Shown piece after piece: positions 22,821-33,557 of a stretch of DNA of 64,000 nt (the stretch's first letter is position 1; each line of letters starts with the position of its first letter). Position numbers and translations under genes: made by a program. This DNA comes from Laccaria trichodermophora (taxonomy: Eukaryota; Basidiomycota; Agaricomycetes; Agaricales; Hydnangiaceae): contig JACTVC010000022.1 of NCBI GenBank assembly GCA_018417955.1, positions 806,001 to 870,000 on the forward strand, written 5' to 3'. The notes below the pieces were generated by a model. That model searched no databases, was not told where the DNA came from, and was given only the letters and a program-made list of their open reading frames with translations.

Positions 22821-23200
22821 TGCATCAATTAGCTAATCACGGCAGCACGGCATGCCAAAAATGGCAGGAGGGCAAAAAATCCGCGCACCAGACATGAATG
22901 TTTCTGCGCGCAAATAAAATGTTTCCGGGGGTCAATTTTGTTTCAGCACAGCTGAATAAGTTTGTGTGCACTGTGAACAAGTTTGCGCGCACTGTCAATA
23001 AATTTCTGCACAGGTCAATATATTTCCGCGCTGAGGTCAAACATTTCCGTGCTGACAAAAATGTTTCCGGGGACTATAAAAAAAGTTGTGCACCCTCAAG
23101 TTATCTTCCGCTGGACATTAGCAACACTCAAGCGCATACAAATTGAATTTATGCTAAAAAGTATATATTTCCGGAATTTTTACCCAAACGGACCGCCATA
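22821..23200 (-). repeat. Right terminal inverted repeat
   Basis: Reverse complement of 15651-16030 with only a few differences. Two of those I noticed are CpG-to-CpA type, for example GTGCGCACAAAC on the left against GTGCACACAAAC. The near identity points to a fairly recent insertion compared with the decayed interior. Confidence 0.8.
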
Positions 23201-24609
23201 GAAGTAAGGCTGCGACCAGCTGAATAGACAGTCTCGACGATGTGACCGATCTGTAAGATCTGTGACACGGGGGAAGGGCCGGAGAACGCCAAGAAAGGGT
23301 TCCGGAACGACGGAGGGGAACCGAAATAGAACACCGCGCCAAACGTCTGCTCAAAACAACAACGACGCCCAAGAACGACGACGCCCGACGAGGAAAACAG
23401 AAAGCGGCTCTCACAACAGCAGCAAGGGTGCGTACCACAGATGAATACGGAAACTTACAGAATGGTTTTCAGAGCACTAGATGCCAATGCGACGGAGGTC
23501 GCGAATGCAGCCGAGCAACCCGCACCAGGGTCAATAGCTGCTGAGATCTGAGCCATGGGGACAGCGCGCTCTCGACAAGTAAACACAGAAGCAAATGCAG
23601 AGGAGCAGGAAGGAGGGATGGATGGGAGCCGCTGCGGGGGAGAAAATTCAGCTGGCTAATGGGGTGCAAGGTAGAGAACTGCCAACACTTGCCAATCCGT
23701 TCTCTTTGCTTGAATTTATGCAATCACTGATTTTGAATGATAGGCTTGGCAACGTCCCTAGATGCTGCACGTCAGCGGTTCTAGCCAGAGCCGAGTAGGG
23801 TCAAGACAATGCAAAAACTGTCTTTTCGCCCAGACAGAACTGTTTTTTGCTTGCAAACGGACGACGAACCTCCGCGAAAAAACCCTTCCCGCGCTATGCG
23901 AAGTTGTCGTGAACCTCAAAAACGACAGTCCTACAACGGACGAACAACAGTCCTTCCCGGTTCCATTTACACGCAGTGCGCGACCCTTAGCTTCATCAGC
24001 AACCTGACTTCACGTGTGTTTTGCTTGTCGCTCTTCCTTGTTCACACCCCCTCTCCCACTGTTCCATTCTTGCCAATTCGAATACATATCCGTCGCCAAA
24101 CAAATCCTCGTCGTCCGGCGCAGACTCGCTCAAAGGCACAGATGCTGCCCCATCTTCATACCAATCCACCTCGCGCCTCTCCCCCTTTTTGCCTCAATCT
24201 GCCTCTCTCCTCGTGTCTCTCCCCTTTTTTACCCCAATCCGCCTGTCTCTCCCCAGTGGGAGACCAACAGTGTTTCTCACATGCTGCCCACTGAGTCTCT
24301 GGGGCATTCATATCTCTTACGCAATACCCCATCCTCATCTGGATGCCTGATGTCACTACCCCCCGCTCCACTATTATCAATGTGAATTTGCAGGCCCTCA
24401 TGCCGCCCGTTCCTGTCCCTCCTTGGCATACCCAATGGGGCCGATTCATACCCCATGCAACTCCCAGATATTTGGGTCCGGAATCAACGTGACTACGCCT
24501 CCAGCAATTTTCGACGAAATCGACTCTGATCTCATCTTTTGAGAACATGGATAGGTTACCTTCAACACCCTAATTCCCCGCCGATATCACGTCTTTCTCG
24601 ATAGATGAC
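23201..24609. other. 1.4 kb without a recognised gene
   Basis: Flank of the 7.55-kb element. Purine-rich up to about 23640, then pyrimidine-rich (24010-24300, long CT/CCC runs). Open frames here are short, low in complexity and on several strands; none has convincing splice sites or motifs. Confidence 0.4.
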
Positions 24610-25116
24610 ATCTCTTATTGTCGTTGACTTGTTTATATCATTTAACATGTCATCTACCTTGGAGTTAACATCATCTCGGGTGAAGAAGTTGCCATCAAAC
24701 TCAAGTCCGTCAAAGCCAAGCACCCTCAACTAGAGTATGAACCAAAGGTTTACAAGATGCTCGCAGGCGGCGCACCAGCTTGTTCGCGTCTTTTTCCATC
24801 TTTCGTTACTCTTTGCTGACCTTCTCGGACAGAATTCCCCCGTCAAGTATATTCACTCCCACAATTTCGTGCATTGTGGCATCAAGCCCGAAAAGCACCT
24901 CATTTTTATTGCACACATTCCTTACCTACCCTACCTACCTCATCTTTCGTCTGGTTTCCGGTCTCATCCTGCATTCGTTGTCCTTCTAAACCCCACCATT
25001 ACCAAGGCTTACTTACACGAGACCCGGCAGGCCAAAGAGGGTGTCGCACTTAGTGGACTTCGGCCCTTGGTGAAGCAGTGCTCATTGGGCGGCTTGCGTG
25101 TCTACCCTTTCTCATG
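24610..25116 (+). pseudogene. Casein kinase 1 (CK1/Hrr25-like) pseudogene fragment
   Basis: CK1 kinases carry conserved N-lobe and catalytic-loop segments, and two are recognisable here in broken frames. [20 protein letters not shown] then [15 protein letters not shown] (about 24660-24770) is the N-lobe. VKYIHSHNFVHCGIKPEKHL (about 24840-24900) matches the CK1 loop, where HRDIKPEN is expected. The catalytic HRD is changed to HCG and the Asn is lost, so even in frame the product could not be active. Frame changes and missing segments (glycine loop start, DFG) confirm a relic. A later segment AYLHETRQAKEGVALSG near 25010 also lacks its surroundings. Confidence 0.7.
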
Positions 25117-25921
25117 AACAACGATGAATGCCATTTATTCCTGTACCACCAGTAGTTAAAATAATTCACGCAAGCTGTAGTCAAATATTGTTGGTATTGC
25201 AACCTCCATGTCTGCCTTTCAATGTTCAGCTCTCATTATATATATTTTCCACATGGTGCCAGTGAAAGGTACTCCTCGCTTCCAGCGCTTGTGCCATCAG
25301 AAATGGCACAACTGTTGCCATCACGTCCACTGCCCTCAACGCCATGTACGCGTTCATCTCGCTCATCCTATGCCCTGTGTGCGGCCTCTGTGGTTAGCCC
25401 GGGCACTCTGAACATGATCAAACATCTGCTTCCTTGCGATTTCGCGTCAACTTCCACAGCCACGTCTGACACCTGATGTGGCACTGAGGGGCCTCTCTGC
25501 TGCCCTGCACCTTCTCTTTCGTGGTCTTCTCAATGGGTTTTGGGGCTTTGCTGTTGTCCGCCTTTCGTCACACATTCAACAACGTTTTTGTGAGTGTTCT
25601 CCTCTGCTCCAGGTGTTTGAAAGGCTGGATTTCCTGCGAAGACTTGAGCCCGGGACTTGGCTTGGAGATTTAGCCTGGAGAAACCTGGAGATCTACTATT
25701 ATATTAGGTTCATAATAATCTTATGCAGGTGCCCGGACCCACCCACCACCTCACGTTTTTGGGCATTGCCCATTGGCCAATCACCAAGCAGTGCCCTTGA
25801 GCCAGTGACCGATGACGCTGCTCAGCCAGGATGAAATGGCTGTCTCAAAACGTAAGCCTAGACAAGTTTGGTCTACAAAACGGCAGACGCTTTCAAGACC
25901 ACTTCGAGTCAGTTCCCCACT
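25117..25921. other. Upstream region of the nuclease gene
   Basis: No gene recognised. An open frame at 25478-25834 has no ATG and no known motif. If the nuclease-recombinase block is a mobile unit, its left end should lie here or within the CK1 relic, but no repeat matching the sequence right of 31.5 kb was seen by eye. Confidence 0.35.
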
Positions 25922-28033
25922 ATGGGCATTGAAAATCTCTGGAAGGTAAGGGTGTTTTGATGACGATGTGACTGTGGTGGCTAACCAGAAAATCACAGTT
26001 GCTGGAACCAGTTGCATCGCGTATCTCCCTGCATCAGCTGGCCGTTGAGGATGGCTTTGTAAACAACATTGGGGGGGTAAGGGCATATCGGGTGGGCATA
26101 GATGCAAGGTATGCACCCTGCTATGAGTTTTGTTTTATCTGACTCACAATCTTCAGTGGTTGGGTATACCGCGCGCTCTACAGGCATAGCGCTTCAAAAA
26201 ACCCGGAGCTGGCAACACTGTATGCGAGATGCTGCCGCCTCCTCGATAAACCCATTCGGCCCTACTTCGTTTTCGATGGTCCAAAGCGCCCTAGTGTGAA
26301 ACGGGGCAAGCATGTTCGAGGCAACCCTCATTGGATCGAGCGGGATTTCCAGAAAATGCTACTTGCCTTTGGATTTCCTTCGACTGTGGTAGGTTTTTCT
26401 CCATGTGTCCATCGTACTATCACTCAGATGGACACATGTAGGCTCTAGGTGAAGCTGATGCCGAGCTTGCTTGGCTGTCCAAGGAGGGTTTTATTGATGC
26501 CGTTGCAAGTGAGGATTCTGATCTCATAGTGCTCGGCGCCGTAGTTGTCCTTCGAAAGTGAGTGAGTTACTGCAGTCGAAATACCTTTCTGACCTGTTCC
26601 CCCTGCAGCTTTCTTCATGAGGACAACGACGAGAAGGTTACCGTATATCGTGCCGATGCCATCGCGAAGCATGCTGCCCTTGGCTACACGGCACAAGATT
26701 TCTTGGTGATTGCTTTGCTGGTTGGCGGTGACTATGACGTAAGATGAATCCATAGTTCTTGATTGGGAGCTAATGCTTGGGTTTGTCATAGGATGGCGTT
26801 GAACGGTGTGGTATCCGGACTGCAGCTGGACTTGCAAGGGCAGGGCTTGGGCATCGCCTTTTGCATGGCTTGTCCCAATCCCTACATGTTGACAGCTTTC
26901 TGAAGGTGTGGCGAAATGAGTTGTGTGACGAGCTACGAACCAATGACTCTGGCCATCTCCCCTCCTGCCAACCTGCTCTCGCTGAATCCATCCCTTCCGA
27001 TTTCCCTCAGCTCAAGATCATTAACCTTTATCAAAATCCTCTCAGCTCAAAGACCAATCCCACTGATCTTCTGGGCTGTAGCCCCCATCCTATTTTGCTT
27101 GCAAATTTTGCAGAGGAGAATTTCTCCTGGGGTAGTACTCACGGGATTCTCATGCATTTCGAAACAACAATATTTCCTGCGTTGGCCCTCGACGACATAT
27201 GCCGCATTGCACGTGAGACCGATCTCGGTCTGGCCAAAAGACCCTGTCAGTTCATTGGCAGGGTCCTTAAACGCCGGGTCCCTTTAAAAGCTCGAGACTG
27301 TCTGCGCCATCCTGAAGCTCGGTTATCTCTCATTGTGCCGGACATGCTTGTAGATTCCATCATCAGTTCACTCATGGGCAAGCTGAATGATGGCGAAACT
27401 GAAGGAAAAGTGAAAGAGTGGCGATTGAGCGTGCTCCCAAGGATGAGGGTGTGGCTTCCCGTTGCAATGATTGAGGCAACATTCCCTGACCTTGTTGTGG
27501 CAGGTGAGTCCGTTCCCCACGAGTTCTTGGAACATTTAGCTCACATGGAACATTCCTTTCTCAGCTGATAAGAACAACGCTACCCGCAGTGCCCGTATGA
27601 GTACTGGCAGAAAGGCCCCTCGTGCATCAGGTATAACTATCACTCCACGGACTTACCTCAATTAACATAATTAATCACTTCCAGGGTCAATGGACATGCC
27701 TCGCCCTCTCAAACAAAAACAAGAGAGATCTCGTGAAGAGGACGATGCTGCATCTTCAAGTAAACGACCAAAGCACCACAAAACACCGTCCGCAGATCAA
27801 TTCGAGGCCATTGACCTTACCACTCCTGAGCCGACGTTCCGCAATATCATTGACACAATCGACCTCACTCAATCTGATCTTGAACAAGGTATGAAAGCGA
27901 ACCTGCTCTACGACCGCGTGACCCCCTTAACACACCCACAGTTACTGGGCTCCCTGAAAGGCGGTATCGCCTTGATGTCTCGGATGATGGACACCTCATT
28001 GAATTCATCACCGACTCAGAGGGAGAGTTGTAG
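25922..28033 (+). CDS. XPG/FEN1-family structure-specific nuclease, GEN1-like
   Basis: XPG-family enzymes cut flaps, bubbles or Holliday junctions with two metal ions. Nine exons give 561 residues: 25922-25945, 25999-26108, 26157-26388, 26442-26557, 26609-26738, 26792-27503, 27565-27630, 27685-27888, 27942-28033; introns are 48-61 nt. The N-terminus MGIENLWKLLEPVA is canonical. Active-site acidic residues are all present: VGIDAS (about residue 44), FVFDGPKRP, GEADAELAWL, SEDSDLIVLG and VGGDYDDGVE. They are followed by a helix-hairpin-helix (GIRTAAGLARAGLG), as in GEN1/Yen1. The C-terminal tail is charged, with a basic cluster (SSKRPKHHK) and two I-D-L-T motifs resembling SUMO-interacting sites (EAIDLT, DTIDLT). 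It ends 97 nt before the recombinase ATG on the same strand. Intact; the exact substrate is inferred. Confidence 0.92.
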
Positions 28034-28082
28034 ATAGGAGGTGCAGCTAGCTACCCTTGCGGCTGTCTTACAACCCCCACTG

Positions 28083-28090
28083 TATATATA
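28083..28090 (+). promoter_or_regulatory. TATA box of the tyrosine recombinase gene
   Basis: TATATATA lies 40 nt before the ATG at 28130 and within the 96-nt gap after the nuclease stop. The recombinase therefore probably has its own promoter rather than being part of one transcript. Confidence 0.45.
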
Positions 28091-28129
28091 GCGTTTATTG
28101 AAACAACTACTCCTTCTGCCTTCCCCACA

Positions 28130-29806
28130 ATGGTCGCCCCACTATCCAACCTTTCTCATAAATTTTCTGCACTCAACTCTCGTGAGGATAACGACAGGAT
28201 AACAGAAGAAGAAATTGAACTTGACCTTGAGGATGAACAAGCCACAGTGCCAGATCTTGTCCACGAGGATTTGGAACCAGGAAATCGCGAGTTCATGCAA
28301 ACGTGGAAGAAATCCGTCTTCGGCGCATCAAAGGGGGTAACTGACAAGACTGATGGTGAATACCAACGGTGATGATATGGTCCGTTCAAATTAAGGCGCA
28401 CGTTAACATGTCTTCAATTTAGGCTGAAGATACAATGCACATCTTTTTTGATATCTTCAGGTCTTATTCAGAAAGAGGCAGATTTTTTTTCCAAGTCACC
28501 TCCCGAAGATGCACCTTTCTTTATCAGTGCATGGATTATGGACAAGTAAGTAAATTATTATCTTTGCTTATATGTACCCCTTTTAACAAATCCCAGGTGT
28601 GATGAGGTCACCTTGGACAATAAGGCCCGGCCATCGAATGAGATCCGCGATTCATATGCGCAAGCACAGAAGATGCGTGCTGCCATGACCAAAATATTTT
28701 CACGTGAGTATGACCTTGGGTCGCTTGAATGGCATCAAACCAAGGATGGGATGGTTGGCAACCCTTCCATCTCACCAGAGGTTGCCAATTATATGAGTGG
28801 TTTGCGTCGCCGGAAGGTTGGTTTGTTACCTTGTCTTTGCCACAATTTTTTATTTTTATCAGGTTAAAGCTGGCTGCGAAGCAACCAGTGCACGCGCTGT
28901 CACAGCGGTAGGTCAGTGCACAAAGTCACATATTCAATGACCTGATAGGCATGCGGACAGGATATTATTGGCAGGCTGTATGATTTTAACCACCTCCCGG
29001 AAAATTGGGCCTTAAAGCAATACAGCCCCGTTTCTAGACAAGATGCCACCAAACTCCATGAATGGGGTGGAGGTTTGACACGTCGGGCATTGCATGCAAT
29101 ATACACAATATCTTTTCTGTGCTTGTTGCGCATTGACGAGGTCCTGAAAATTCGAAGGTCCCACATCGAAATTCGAGACGATCTCATAATTCTAACATTA
29201 CCCTTCCGAAAAACACATCAATACGGTCGTACGTTCTCCATTCATATTCCCTAGATCACCTTACAAATTATATTAACAGGAGTAAAGCCATTTTATCTAC
29301 ACATGCTTGATGAGGCAGATGCCCACCTCTGTCCTGTCCGTGCCCTCGCTGATTGGATCAATACCACTACCATCACCGAGGGCTACATCTTTCGCAAAAT
29401 AGGATCAGGTGAGCGGCCTGTCGCCAAGGACTCTCCAATGGTCTGCTTCATTGCTATTAGACTTCCCTACTTCGTTACTAATATTTTATTTTATCTACAG
29501 ACCTCTGAACAGTTTCTCGAGCTCTTTCGTAACAACCTCCTTGATATTGGGATTGACCCATCCCCTTACGGAACCCACTCGTTTCGACGTGGTGGTTGTC
29601 AGTACCTGGCGTCGGAACGCCGTTGGCCTCTACGCACAATTTGTGACTGGGGCGGCTGGAGCGTTGAATTTTCCAGCATGACAATTGTCAAGTATCTTAT
29701 TTCATGGAATGACAACCCAACAGAATCACGCGAGGACTTATTCAACCCAAGGCGAGCCCCAACCATAAAGTGCCCGCGATGCGGACGTTCTTGTGCTTGT
29801 GCATAA
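28130..29806 (+). CDS. Tyrosine recombinase (phage-integrase-fold DNA breaking-rejoining enzyme)
   Basis: Tyrosine recombinases cut and rejoin DNA through a covalent 3'-phosphotyrosine. Seven exons give 452 residues: 28130-28368, 28423-28545, 28597-28816, 28863-28907, 28961-29225, 29280-29440, 29501-29806; introns are 46-60 nt. The N-terminal 80 residues are acidic. The catalytic domain shows box I in SFLCLLRIDEVLKIRRSHI (Arg), box II in GTHSFRRGGCQYLA (H-x-x-R), then DWGGWS and the nucleophile candidate in TIVKYLISW (Tyr). The C-terminus is a small Cys motif, CPRCGRSCAC. The R-HxxR-Y set, with introns, is what fungal Crypton-type and related eukaryotic recombinases have. It starts 97 nt after the nuclease stop and ends 57 nt before the stop of the opposing gene. 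No lesion was seen. Assignment to a named Crypton family would need a search. Confidence 0.88.
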
Positions 29807-29863
29807 GAATTATATATGTTGTATTAGGACAGATCTAACTACGAAAAGCTTTATGTACTTCAT

Positions 29864-31524
29864 TCAATCTTCACCATCCGAATCTACACCAGAAATCCCT
29901 TTGAGTAACCGATATGTCTTTGCGATATCTGAAGGCTTCGTCTTGATATGAGAAACCCCATTCTTTTTGTACGAAAAGAAAGTCGGGAAGTCGGTGGCAT
30001 ACTCAGCCCTAGCGCGTTCAGCTGTGGCGTGGTCTTCATCCTTGCGAAGCTCTGAAAGTCGTTGGATGATCTTCGTGAAGCAGAGCCGCTGCCCGTTATG
30101 TGAAAACTCGTCCCAAAAGCTGGTGTCCGTTCCTTGGCGGTAGCGATGCACGACGACCTGTAATGTTGACTTTCAAACAAAACAGCATTGAGAGATCTAA
30201 AAAAAGCGTACCTTCCAGTTGAACCACTTGCTCTTCATACCGTGCCATTGGCGCGGCTTCCACGGGCTTCCACGGTTGGAATTCATATAAACGTCCTTCC
30301 AATAGACGATGGGTATTGGGTGACCCTTGATCTCCAACACCGACGTGCCCCCCCAATTGGGAGTGGTGTCATCCCACATTTTATTGAGGCCAGCAACGTC
30401 GTCAGCAAAGCCGGTTAGCGGTGGAGAGCCAACATCAGCCTCTGTGAAGGTGAGCTCAGTGCCGTCGCCCAGGATGATCGTGCGTGTCGGTGCTGAGCTG
30501 GAGGTTTGTGTAACTGAGGTGGCCGGATGGCGTTGTACTGGCTGTTCATTTGGGGCTGTGACTTGCTCAGACGGCAAGGGAGGGGCGGATGGAGGGGTGG
30601 CCGTCATGGAAATGGTAATGCAGTCACTGGCCGTGCCAGCGCTCATATGAGAGAGGCGGTGATTGAGTTCTTCAACGCGTGCGTTGGTGAGCCTGAGGTT
30701 TTCCTGTAGCGCCAGGTCGCCACCAGCCTGCGGCGGATTAGAGACAAATGTTAGTTGAGAAAACAGAACTCGCACCATTCTTTTTGCCAGAGCTTTCTCT
30801 GCTGCTAATTTTCGGGCTTCCATTGGGACGTAGGGATGGGACTCCACAATTTTTCTGGCCTGTGCAGAGCTTGATTCAAAAGGACGGAAGGAAAAGACGG
30901 CGAAAGAATGCATGACGTACCCAGTTGAGCAGTTGCTCTCGCTCGCGTGTCGTTTGCTTGCTTTGGCCACATTCGGTCTCCGTTGGGAGAAGGTGGGTGA
31001 TGGGTGCAGCCATCGCTGACCTGCTGAACATCTCCTCAGCGCGTTTGGTTGACCTCTTTTTGGTCTTGGTCGGTTTCGAGCTGGCCCCATATCTTGCATT
31101 GAGATGGGCTCTTCGCGCCCCAGGAATCGTCCTGTGGATGTCACGATAAATTTCTTCTTGGGGTGACATGGTAACCTACTCACCTATCCCAAGCGTCCAA
31201 ATCCCCACTGAACTTGATGAGCCTCTCTCGCATCGTCTTCATATTTCCGGAATGCGGAATGGCAAAGCTTTTGCACCAATCTTGCAACATGGATCTGGTG
31301 ACACTTTTTCCATAACTGTCTTGAAGTTAGCGCGTTGAAGTCGAGGAAGCGGTGAGGGTAGCTCACATTTGCATGTAACGGACCTGCCGTTTCCCATTGA
31401 CGATCGCACCTGGAAACGGAAGGCGTTGCTCCCCCTCATCATTGGAGTTGAGCGGTGGATCGTCGACGTCCATGGAGTCGACGTCTTGGTAAACGTCCAT
31501 TGCTTCGACTTGTGGCGAGACCAT
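29864..31524 (-). CDS. Conserved-looking protein with SAP-like segment, partner of the recombinase/nuclease
   Basis: Six exons on the minus strand (31524-31367, 31315-31184, 31131-30921, 30859-30776, 30727-30212, 30157-29864) give 464 residues; introns are 48-61 nt. Splicing into VRYMQIYGKSVTRSMLQDWC and onward gives one open protein. After an acidic N-terminus (VDSMDVDDPP) comes a helical stretch of about 35 residues, LQDWCKSFAIPHSGNMKTMR then ERLIKFSGD, with the spacing of a SAP DNA-binding motif (inference). Next are a basic region (KPTKTKKRSTKR), a coiled-coil-like helix (LALQENLRLTNARVEELNHR), a Ser/Thr/Pro linker, and a Trp-rich C-terminal domain (WHGMKSKWFNWK, TDTSFWDEFSHNG). The start is the first in-frame ATG. 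It converges on the recombinase with 57 nt between stops. Family not recognised by name. Confidence 0.72.
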
Positions 31525-32202
31525 GTCGGTGCCGTAGACGAGAAGGGCAGCGGCGAGTAAACCAAAGATGATGGTGAGCCAGCAAGGGCGTGTCGCTTCC
31601 GAGACGAGCCATGCTAGGCGGGCACCGATCTGTTTCAAGGCGAAGAGGCCGACGGTGGGCTCGCAGATCGATCTGTGCAATAGAAATCAGAGATAAAGCG
31701 GCGAGGAGCGACGGAGGGGATGGGAAAACAGCAGCAAAGGCTGTGACAGGGAACCGAAAAGAGGGAACACAGTCCTGGGAACCGAGGAACGGTCCCTACC
31801 CTTACTTGGCGGGGGACGGCGCTTTCCGCGTGACTTTGAACCGTCTATTCTCAGTAAGAAGTGTGCAACGAGTCCCATGCTCAACGACGGAATTGAGACC
31901 CGCGTCATATTTCGCCAAGTTCGATGACGGAGGTTTCCGTTCCGGCGGCAGAGGTCTCAGAGATCGGTCTAGAGCAACGATCATGATGCTGACTCATCAG
32001 GGGAATTGCTGCCCGCTGTGAAAATGGACCGAAACTGGACAAACGATGGTGGAAAGTCCAAAAACATGGACAGCTCATAGATCTGGAAGCGACCTTATCC
32101 AGCCGTACCCTCCTTTTTCCAGTTCCCCCAGTTCTCAGCGATTTCAGACCGCCGAGATCCTTTACCGAGCTCTCGCAGTGACTGGTTCCCGACAGACTTG
32201 CC
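31525..32202. other. Divergent intergenic region
   Basis: This separates the minus SAP-like gene from the plus gene at 32203 and should hold both promoters. The minus frame of exon 1 stays open upstream to 31680 and would encode a hydrophobic segment, but has no ATG there. No terminal repeat marking the end of the 25.9-31.5 kb block was found. Confidence 0.4.
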
Positions 32203-33095
32203 ATGGCTACCACCGATGACGTGGGTTATCTAGAGCCACTTGAAAAGGTGACGGCTTTAATTTACTTAGACCCTGCCAATTAAATTGACGTTGCGCGCCC
32301 CTTGTAGATCTTTCAGCAGGTAGAGGAAGAGAGCGAACGACGCGCTCAAGAGGAGGTCGAAACTCAAAAATTGAGACAAGAAGCGCTACAGCAGGTGGAT
32401 ACAGATGCCACCATAAAACAGATGAAAAGGCGGCGGAGAGGGAGCGTGTCAATATCGCGCATAGGACAGGTGAGAGTTGCTGTTGTTGGCGCTGAGAATG
32501 TTATTAACGTGTCCATGACTAGCTGGTTGAAGAGTCTTTGCCCTCACCGAACCGATTGACGAAGATCTCCTCCAATTCGCCCTTTTACCAAGCGCAGATA
32601 GATGTAAGTCACGTTCCCTGCGTCTTGCACGTTTCCAGTGCACTGATACGAGTTCAGAATGCCAGCGACAACTCAATCGCGTCTGGCGCCTCCGCCTTCT
32701 CTGACGATAACGCGCATGCAGAGGATCAAACTCATGTCACACAGATGCATCGAATAGCGGGGAAAGAGAGTCTCACCAAGATGATTCCTAGGAAGCTGAG
32801 TCGCGCACGCTCAGAAGTGATACCTGGCACGGCCGACGGGGGTGTGGTCATCGGGGTATTAGTTCAAGAGGCTACTGTGCAATCCATCCTCACCGACGAG
32901 GATGAGCAGGAACCTAACACGACGAGTCGTGTCAGTGTCCATGCGCCAGGGAGTATTCGGCACCAGACGTCGCGAACGACGATATCCGGTCCGACACAAA
33001 TGACAAGCACTTGGGTTGAAAGAGCCAAGGGATTCACCCAAAAGTTCCGCCGGAAAAAAGCAACGAGCGCACCCCCCGCTCGCCTCGCAACTTGA
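32203..33095 (+). CDS. Unknown charged protein, four exons
   Basis: Exons 32203-32247, 32308-32469, 32523-32603 and 32658-33095 join in frame to 241 residues; introns are 60, 53 and 54 nt with standard ends. Residues 16-60 form a glutamate/glutamine-rich helix (IFQQVEEESERRAQEEVETQ) likely to be a coiled coil, followed by a basic patch (MKRRRRGSVSISR), then Ser-rich disordered sequence. It ends with a second basic stretch (KFRRKKATSAPPARLAT). No catalytic motif or known domain is visible. The good splice pattern and ATG context (GCCATGG) support a real gene. The role is unknown. Confidence 0.65.
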
Positions 33096-33557
33096 TGACA
33101 CGAGTAGGGCAGGATCGCAGGTTCTCTCTTCTTACTTCGAGTCTTCGATACGGTCTTGGTTGGCAGATTGGCTCTCCCACTGTAATTTCCTTTCCCCTCG
33201 GTTTTATAGTGGACATTTTTGGATCGAGTGTGGTTTCATTTAAAGATTTTGTGTCCCTAAGTACTTCTCCAAACGATCAGTGTTCTGCCAGGGGCGTGCT
33301 CGATTCTTGATGAGCTCGTAAAATTACTAAATCAGAGTTGCGAGGCAGCACGTGCCAAGGACACGATAACGGCGTATGTACGAAACAGGACTAAACTCCC
33401 TCCACGATGTCAAGTTTTTCGGGACAATTGCCGTTTGGCACTATGACCTACAAAAAGGGTCATACTCCCTGTCCCAATATAAGTCAGCCGCTCAAACAAT
33501 TCTGCCCTGCCTTCCCCCCCAGCGCCACTCTCCTTGCAGCGGAGTCGGAAGGGCACC

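Larger units (their letters stand above)
15651..23200. mobile_element. 7.55-kb transposon with 380-bp terminal inverted repeats
   Basis: The left terminus 15651-16030 and right terminus 22821-23200 are near-perfect inverted copies of equal length (380 bp), starting TATGGCGGTCCGTTTGGGTA. Flanks are GAAGTG on the left and GAAGTA on the right, a possible imperfect 6-bp target duplication. The interior holds a decayed minus-strand multi-exon gene and an internal insertion. I do not recognise the superfamily; the TIRs do not match the CACTA, hAT or mariner termini I know. It lies about 300 bp after the MYND gene. Confidence 0.8.

Noticed and set aside
25478..25834. Fourth gene of the recombinase module
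   Set aside because: Open frame without ATG, splice support or recognisable motif.
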